DNA of 64,000 nucleotides. It comes from Ottelia alismoides (taxonomy: Eukaryota > Streptophyta > Magnoliopsida > Alismatales > Hydrocharitaceae). Shown here one piece after another: positions 58,575-64,000 of this stretch. Both the position numbers and the translations under genes were made by a program. Position 1 is the first letter of the stretch, and every line of letters begins with the position of its first letter. The stretch lies in NCBI GenBank assembly GCA_037367405.1, contig JAZKJV010000157.1, positions 310,001 to 374,000 on the forward strand. Direction: 5' to 3'. A model generated the notes under the pieces. The model made no database searches. It was not told the DNA's origin and was given only the letters and a program-made list of their open reading frames with translations.

Positions 58575-61500
58575 TCAGCGTGATTTGACATATTCCTGGA
58601 CAACGTGCAAGCCTTCAGACTCCTCACCATAGTCCTGCCCAGCAAATGAAAGCAAAAAAAAAATTAACAGCCCACTCAACATAAAATTTATTATTGAATA
58701 GAGAATCAGAGATGCAACAGTCCAAACCTTAACTACAGCAGCCGAACATCCTACAACTTTCCTCGCCTTACCTTCGGAGTCAATTTTACAGAGCTGAAAT
58801 ACAACAAAAGCCAAGTAAGAAGGCGGTTATTCATGTTTTATAATAATATTCCTGGATAATGCCAAGCAATCATACATGTACATACAAATATAAGTACATT
58901 CAATGATATATAAACAAATATTATGGAATATTAACACAGACTTGTAAATATCTGCCAGTACACAGGAGATATAGATCCTACAATAAAATGTGACTTAGCA
59001 GTGTCCTAGATAAGCCAAATAAGGTGGCAATCAAACCAATCCCTGAGAAATTCAACATTCAAATAACAATCTTTATATCCTAAATTAGCTATATTATATA
59101 GCACACCATAAGCATGACAATTCCATCAAACTTACAGATCAAAACATATTTCACGGTGAACTAGAACGCTTAACATCATAAATCTATCAGGTCTGATATC
59201 TTCGACGACTGTGACTCAATGATTGATCCACAAAAAAATGGAGTCAGATGGATCACCTGCTAGAGAAAAACTTAAACGAATTTTACGGGACATCTAATGT
59301 TGTCAACCACAGGTCCACAACAATATATACTTTGAATTTAATTTTTCAAATATTTAAAGTTAATTGTAGTTATAGAAGTCAGATTGACAGCAATAAGGCT
59401 AAATTATGGGATTGGGGGAACGCATGCACTCACAATGGAAACTTCTTAATTTCTATTTGATTAACCACTGCCAGCAGATCCAAATTAATCATAATAAGCA
59501 TACTCACAATTACTACAAGTACAAGCATGCTTTGATGAAATACCTATGTTGATGAAGCTGTGAAATGACATTTGATCGGTTGCAATGAAGTACGCATGAT
59601 AATGACCCATTGATTGAGAGAGATAAGGCTAACCACATACATATAGTCGAAGATTTAACCGCTGATCATGTTAATTAAGTAAATAGGTGATTAAATTTCA
59701 ACTTGTTGTTTCAGATCTCTTGAAGGATTTAGCATAGCTATATGGATCCATCACGATAACTCGCATAGTTGAAAATATGATAAACTTCCAGAACTCGGTC
59801 AAGGAGCATAAGTCCATGCCATGAATAGTGGAAACAAGACGAGGTATATATCTACCATGGAAAAAAACCAAGACAAACTGCTGGCTGCAAACTAATGCCA
59901 ATCATATTGGCTAAGGAATAGTATTAGTCTAGTGCTGTGCTTATCTGATTGTCTTGGAAGTGGATTTTGAAATCTAATGATAAAATGACCATCAAAGGCC
60001 AAAGTACAGAGCAAGTCAATCCACTGTCAACCATCTAAAGAAAATACAGTGGATGTGGTCTGTGTGCGTTCCTTGAGAAATAACAAAGAAAGGGCAGCTA
60101 AGATCTGCAAACATGGTCATATGGGGGTTAATTGAGAGGATTACAAAGACCCAACTTGCGGCAATCATGCATTGCATGACTCCATAGAGCAACCACGATA
60201 ATTTACATAGTTGAAAATATTAAAAAAATCAGACCTCAATCAATGAGCATCATGTACCCATGCCATGAAAAGCGGAAACAAGAAGAGCTAGATATGTACC
60301 ATGGAACAAACCAAGACTAACAGCTGACTACGAACTACTGACAACCATATCAGCCAGGGAATAGTATTAATCCAGTTATGTACATATCTGATTGCCTTGG
60401 ATGTGGATATCTTCAGGGTGATTGTCATATCATATTGTCTTGTACATATCTGATTGTATCGCGTGACTTCATGGTGAAGCAATACCAACGCCCCCCCACC
60501 CCCCCCCCCACCACCACCATTATTGTTCTCGTCCAACACACCCATTAAGTAATGGGATGGAGAGATGATAAGGTGCTTGATTCCATCAGGATCGATATCC
60601 AAAGAGAAGGAACCTCTGTGGGGTGACATGACTAGAGAGGCGCACAAATTGTGGCACGTCAAATCCATGCTTCATCCGGGTATGCCCCTCTTCTCGTGCA
60701 TCTTCACCCGAGTGAACCTCTTCCACGACAGGTCGCACAAAGTATCAACCGATCATTGGACGAGCATCTTTGGCATCTCCCTTTCCTATCCCCCTCAACA
60801 TTCTCGCTATCTTTCCTCGCTCCTTCCAAATCGAGCCATCCGTAATTGTACGTGTTATACACCTAACCCTACCCCATTTGCCATCTTTATGAGTTAGATC
60901 AGCTTCTTTTACCTATATTCAGCATAACGGGCAGTCACCTTTTACTACCGCAGCTATTGACTTTTGAGTTGACCCTATCACTAATTGAGGTGTCGATGCG
61001 GTTTAAAAAAAACCCTATTTGCAAAAGGTGTTGCCTGATGGAAATGATTACAAGAGAGAGAGAGAGAGAGAGATCCCATGTCTCCAACTTGCTTTTTCCT
61101 TTGCAGCAATCCCCATCAGTTTTGTGGTCGGGAAGTATATTCCTGTAAACACCATTTAACCCCAATTTCCTTACTTTTACGCTTCTTGCTTGATAAGTTG
61201 ATCTTTGCCTCTCCTTCAAGAAGATACACAGTACGCATAAAGTAAGTATATTGTTCCTACTCACTCTTGCATTATATCTTGAATAAGAAAGGGAGTCCAT
61301 ACTCAAGATCGAGATTCTACATCCTTGAGGTTATTATGTGGATTAGCTGAGGATTCCCTGGTCCTACATTTTTGTATATGAAATTGTGATTTACCAATAT
61401 TGTATGACAATAATAATAAGCAAGTATAGCATAAGACATGTAATATATACATATTAATGAAAATTGTAGAAATGGCCAAGGAGAATCACTTTGATTTATC

Positions 61501-62575
61501 CTATTGCGATTTATCAATTGTGCTTTATTAATTTAATAAGCTAGATTGAGCTATTTAGAGAATATTAAGCTCACAAGTTCATTGTTGTCATGAACATGTA
61601 TCACACCACATAGTTAAATTCATATCCCAGTATTGTACTATACAGTTCATTCCATATCCTGTGTAAAAAAATCAATACCCGCAAATGCATTTCAATATTT
61701 TCATATGTTTCTTGATAACAGCTACCATTTAAAAAACAACTACTTACCCCAACCCACTCCCCTAGCGTTTTTGCGCTTGGAATAGTCACCAGGTGGACAC
61801 TATGCTCGGCACACAGCGCTTTGACCAGCTTCACATAATCAGGCTGGTCGCAGTCCTCTGCAAGTACGCAGAGCTGTGCAGTGTGTTTTTCAATGGACTT
61901 AGCGGCTTCATGAAGCCCACGAGAAAGCCCATCATGGGCCAAAGATTTCTTCAATACCATCTGCAGAGCGGTCATCAAATCCATTGGCTCTCCAAGAGCG
62001 GACGCTGACGCCTCAACCACAGGGGCATCCTCACTAACGACAACAGAGCAAGAGCAATATTCAACACATTGTAAAAATAATATGAACAAATATGATGGCA
62101 TGAATTAGATTTAGCAAGACATATAATACAAATTGCCGGCCTAAACGATTGATGATTATGCTGCTTAATGCAGTATATTTGTTTTTCTGCTAAAATAATG
62201 CGCATAATCCAGTTATCATGAATGGTAAATCTCATGAGCTGAATAACAAATGTGCAAATACCATATAGAACATAGGTATACCAAACACAGTTTCAATGTT
62301 TTCTTTACATCAGATAGGACACTCAACAAAGAACAGAACTCTAGTTCTTAAGACCACTCTAGTAAATCAAGCACCCGATCCTCGATTGCTATCTGATCAT
62401 CATCATCATCATATTTACACGCGTTCCAGGCGACTCGGCTAAAATACCGCAAAATCAGATCGACCCAACACTTGAATGCCGGTAAAAATCTACATCTTTC
62501 AAACATTGACTGAGAAAGACCTAATTTACATGCATTCAGATGAGATTTCGGGCTCGAAATAACATACCTCGCCAT
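58575..62575 (-). CDS. RPS12: 40S ribosomal protein eS12
   Basis: Four coding exons on the minus strand join in frame: 62575-62568 (ATGGCGAG), 62033-61748, 58793-58728 and 58634-58575, giving 139 residues. All introns have GT/AG ends (for example GTAAGTA at 61747). The protein opens [20 protein letters not shown], with [57 protein letters not shown] and ends VQEYVKSR. This is the L7Ae-fold protein eS12 of the 40S beak; plant members are about 140 residues. The Met start is fixed by the splice that makes codon three (AG/T). The 5' leader contains a telo-box. Intron 2 is unusually long (2954 bp); introns 1 and 3 are 534 and 93 bp. No disabling change is seen. Confidence 0.95.
58794..61747 (-). 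other. Intron 2 of RPS12 with a tandem duplication
   Basis: The intron contains two collinear copies of about 236 bp (59735-59970 and 60177-60412, shift about 442). Shared phrases include CATAGTTGAAAATAT, CCATGCCATGAA and GGAATAGTATTA. It also has a C-run (60490-60514) and a (GA)n run (61051-61072). The short frames inside it are not genes. Confidence 0.8.
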
Positions 62576-62688
62576 GATTTGCAGATTAAGGCGGATCTGA
62601 AAGGCGTGGCTTGGCAGCGATGAAGGAGAGCCGATGGAAAAAATGCGGGGTGGCGGCGAAGAAACTAGAACTCCCCGAAATATTCTTC

Positions 62689-62704
62689 TAGGGTTAGGGT
62701 TTTG
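62689..62704 (-). promoter_or_regulatory. Telo-box upstream of RPS12
   Basis: On the minus strand the text is AAAACCCTAACCCTAG, one telo-box (AAACCCTAA) plus a further half unit, 114-130 bases upstream of the ATG. Telo-boxes are typical of plant ribosomal protein promoters and leaders and are bound by TRB and PUR-alpha proteins. Whether it is in the promoter or the transcribed leader is not decided by the sequence. Confidence 0.8.
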
Positions 62705-62733
62705 GCGAGCCAAGTCCGCCAAGGACTTAGGGG

Positions 62734-63320
62734 GGCTTGTCTAGTGCCGGCTATCTAGTCCAAGGCTCGAGCTCGGGCTTGTTCAAGCCGAGTCGAGCTG
62801 GGTCGAGCTTGGACTCGATGAGCTCGAGCCCTTATCGAACTGGTTCGGGTTCGTAAAGCTCGAGTCGAGCCCCTTACCATTAGGGCACTATCCAAGTTGT
62901 GTATAAAATCTTAATTATAATATATATTGTAACATTATATTTGCTTATAAAAAATACTAATTTTCTAATATGTTGCCAGGGGGTAAATATGTGGGAGGAA
63001 TGAGATTTGAGAATTGAGTCATGACTCGTGACTCTTTGGAGGAGTTAGTGGAGGAAAAATTGTAAAGGGCTAATTTTATTTTGTTTGTATTATATATAAA
63101 TATATAAATAATATATGTATATATATTCCTTATCGAGCTTCTTATTGAGTTATCGAGCCGAGCGAGACTGGGCTCGAGCTCGGCTCGTTAAGCTATCAAG
63201 CCCAAAATTCTGTCTCAGGCTCCGCTCAATAGCCAATGAGCCGAGCTCACGAGCCCTTATCGAGCCTAGTCCGAGCCTACCTCATCGAGCCGTGACTCAA
63301 TAGTTAGCCCTAGTCTTGTC
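62734..63320. mobile_element. hAT-like non-autonomous element next to the RPS12 leader
   Basis: The element is about 62742-63312 (571 bp). Ends TAGTGCCGGCTATCTAG and, inverted, TAGGGCTAACTATTGAG are related over 17 bases with TAG first. Dense GAGCTCGAGC-type words fill both ends. Flanks GGCTTGTC (62734-62741) and GTCTTGTC (63313-63320) form an 8-bp duplication with one mismatch. The middle (62890-63120) is AT-rich and non-coding. Confidence 0.75.
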
Positions 63321-63820
63321 GGGTCCCCCTAGTGTACCCATTTTCAAATAGGCCCTCGTATTGTAGGAAACATCCCTATTATTACTCGGACCAAGAAGAG
63401 TGTTGTTTGTTTCCTGCTGGAGTGGCTACAAACAAAGTTTGACCTATTTATAAAATAGAGCAAGATAATCCAAGGATGATATATGTTTAAATAATATCGT
63501 ACTGGACTCTTCAAAAAAATAATTTGATACCAGTTTTTTTACGATCGTGAAAAATGTTAGTTCTGAGTTATTGTGACTTAGGTTTAGAAAGATCACTACG
63601 AACATCTAAATACCATCACATTGGAATACATTTTAAAGACCATGTAACACGTTGTTGCTTTCTAAGTAAAGATAGGATGTTGAAATTGATGTATAGTTTA
63701 AGGATTTTTTTAATTTGCTTGGGGGTTGTTGGTGGAGCATTGTTTAGGTTTATCAAGGATAAGATTTTAAGAAGATCCCAGTCATAGAAGGAGATCGTTG
63801 TCAGCGACCAACTACCTATT
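63321..63820. other. Unassigned stretch left of the terminal repeat
   Basis: No gene or TE motif. It would be the far upstream region of RPS12, displaced by the hAT-like element. Confidence 0.4.
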
Positions 63821-64000
63821 GATGAATCTCCATTTCATCATCTTTATTCTATCATTTTTGCCTTACAAATCCATGTAAATGCATATAAATATCCTTAGTT
63901 CATGCATTTTAGCATTCATACATCATCGTGTAAATAGTGTATAAAATACAGTTTTAATGCTAAAATTATAGAATAAAGAAAAGAAAAGTAATAAAATATC
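63821..64000 (-). repeat. Start of a third copy of the TGAATCTCC repeat, cut by the window edge
   Basis: TGAATCTCCATTTCATCA (63823-63840) is followed by TTTATTCTATCATTTTTGCC and TGTAAATGCATATAAATAT, matching the inverted right end of the repeat at 39666-40797. It is therefore in the opposite orientation to that copy. The other end is outside the window. Confidence 0.75.

Noticed and set aside
58575..58814. Continuous 79-codon frame over the last two RPS12 exons
   Set aside because: The middle part ([15 protein letters not shown]...) is a 93-bp intron with GT/AG ends. The exonic residues on both sides match eS12.
61601..62101. 166-codon minus frame as a single protein
   Set aside because: Only 62033-61748 matches eS12. 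The ends run into intron 1 and intron 2.

Overview
The window is nuclear DNA of a flowering plant. It carries two recognisable host genes, both intron-containing, in about 60 kb of nested transposable elements. Introns with GT/AG borders, a telo-box upstream of a ribosomal protein gene, Au-type tRNA-derived SINEs, Ty1/copia elements primed by initiator Met tRNA, L1-type LINEs, hAT and PIF/Harbinger non-autonomous elements and Helitron-like ends all fit an angiosperm with a repeat-rich genome. The lineage cannot be fixed from the sequence alone.

Region by region: (1) 1-16.9 kb holds the 3' half of a TRB/SMH telomere-repeat-binding-factor gene on the + strand. A short exon at 1839-1922 encodes the end of the linker-histone-like H15 domain. 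The terminal exon at 16489-16848 encodes the rest of H15 and the Ala/Glu-rich coiled coil. The 14.6-kb intron between them holds two SINEs, two LINE fragments, a small TRIM, a young non-autonomous LTR element with a GC-rich core, and a degenerate LINE of about 5.3 kb. The Myb half of the gene is off the left edge. (2) 17.4-26.2 kb is a nest three levels deep: an old relative of the young LTR element, split by a decayed copia element (18287-25020), itself split by a 1.9-kb insertion carrying four tandem units of about 180 bp. (3) 26.2-32.5 kb has no confident feature. (4) 32.5-57 kb is TE sequence: three decayed copia remnants on the minus strand, three Helitron-like ends each accompanied by a long inverted repeat, a LINE cut by hAT and Harbinger MITEs, and long AT-rich tandem duplications. 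(5) 58.6-62.7 kb is an apparently intact 40S ribosomal protein eS12 gene (RPS12) on the minus strand, with four coding exons and 139 residues. A hAT-like element lies just upstream of its telo-box. The window ends inside another repeat copy.

Only TRB and eS12 look functional. Every TE reading frame is broken or partial. Target-site duplications, read directly, fix the borders of the TRIM (TACAT), the young LTR element (ATCCC), a gag-protease copia element (ACGAC), three SINEs, a Harbinger MITE (TTA) and two hAT-like elements. The relative order of insertions can therefore be read from this sequence alone.
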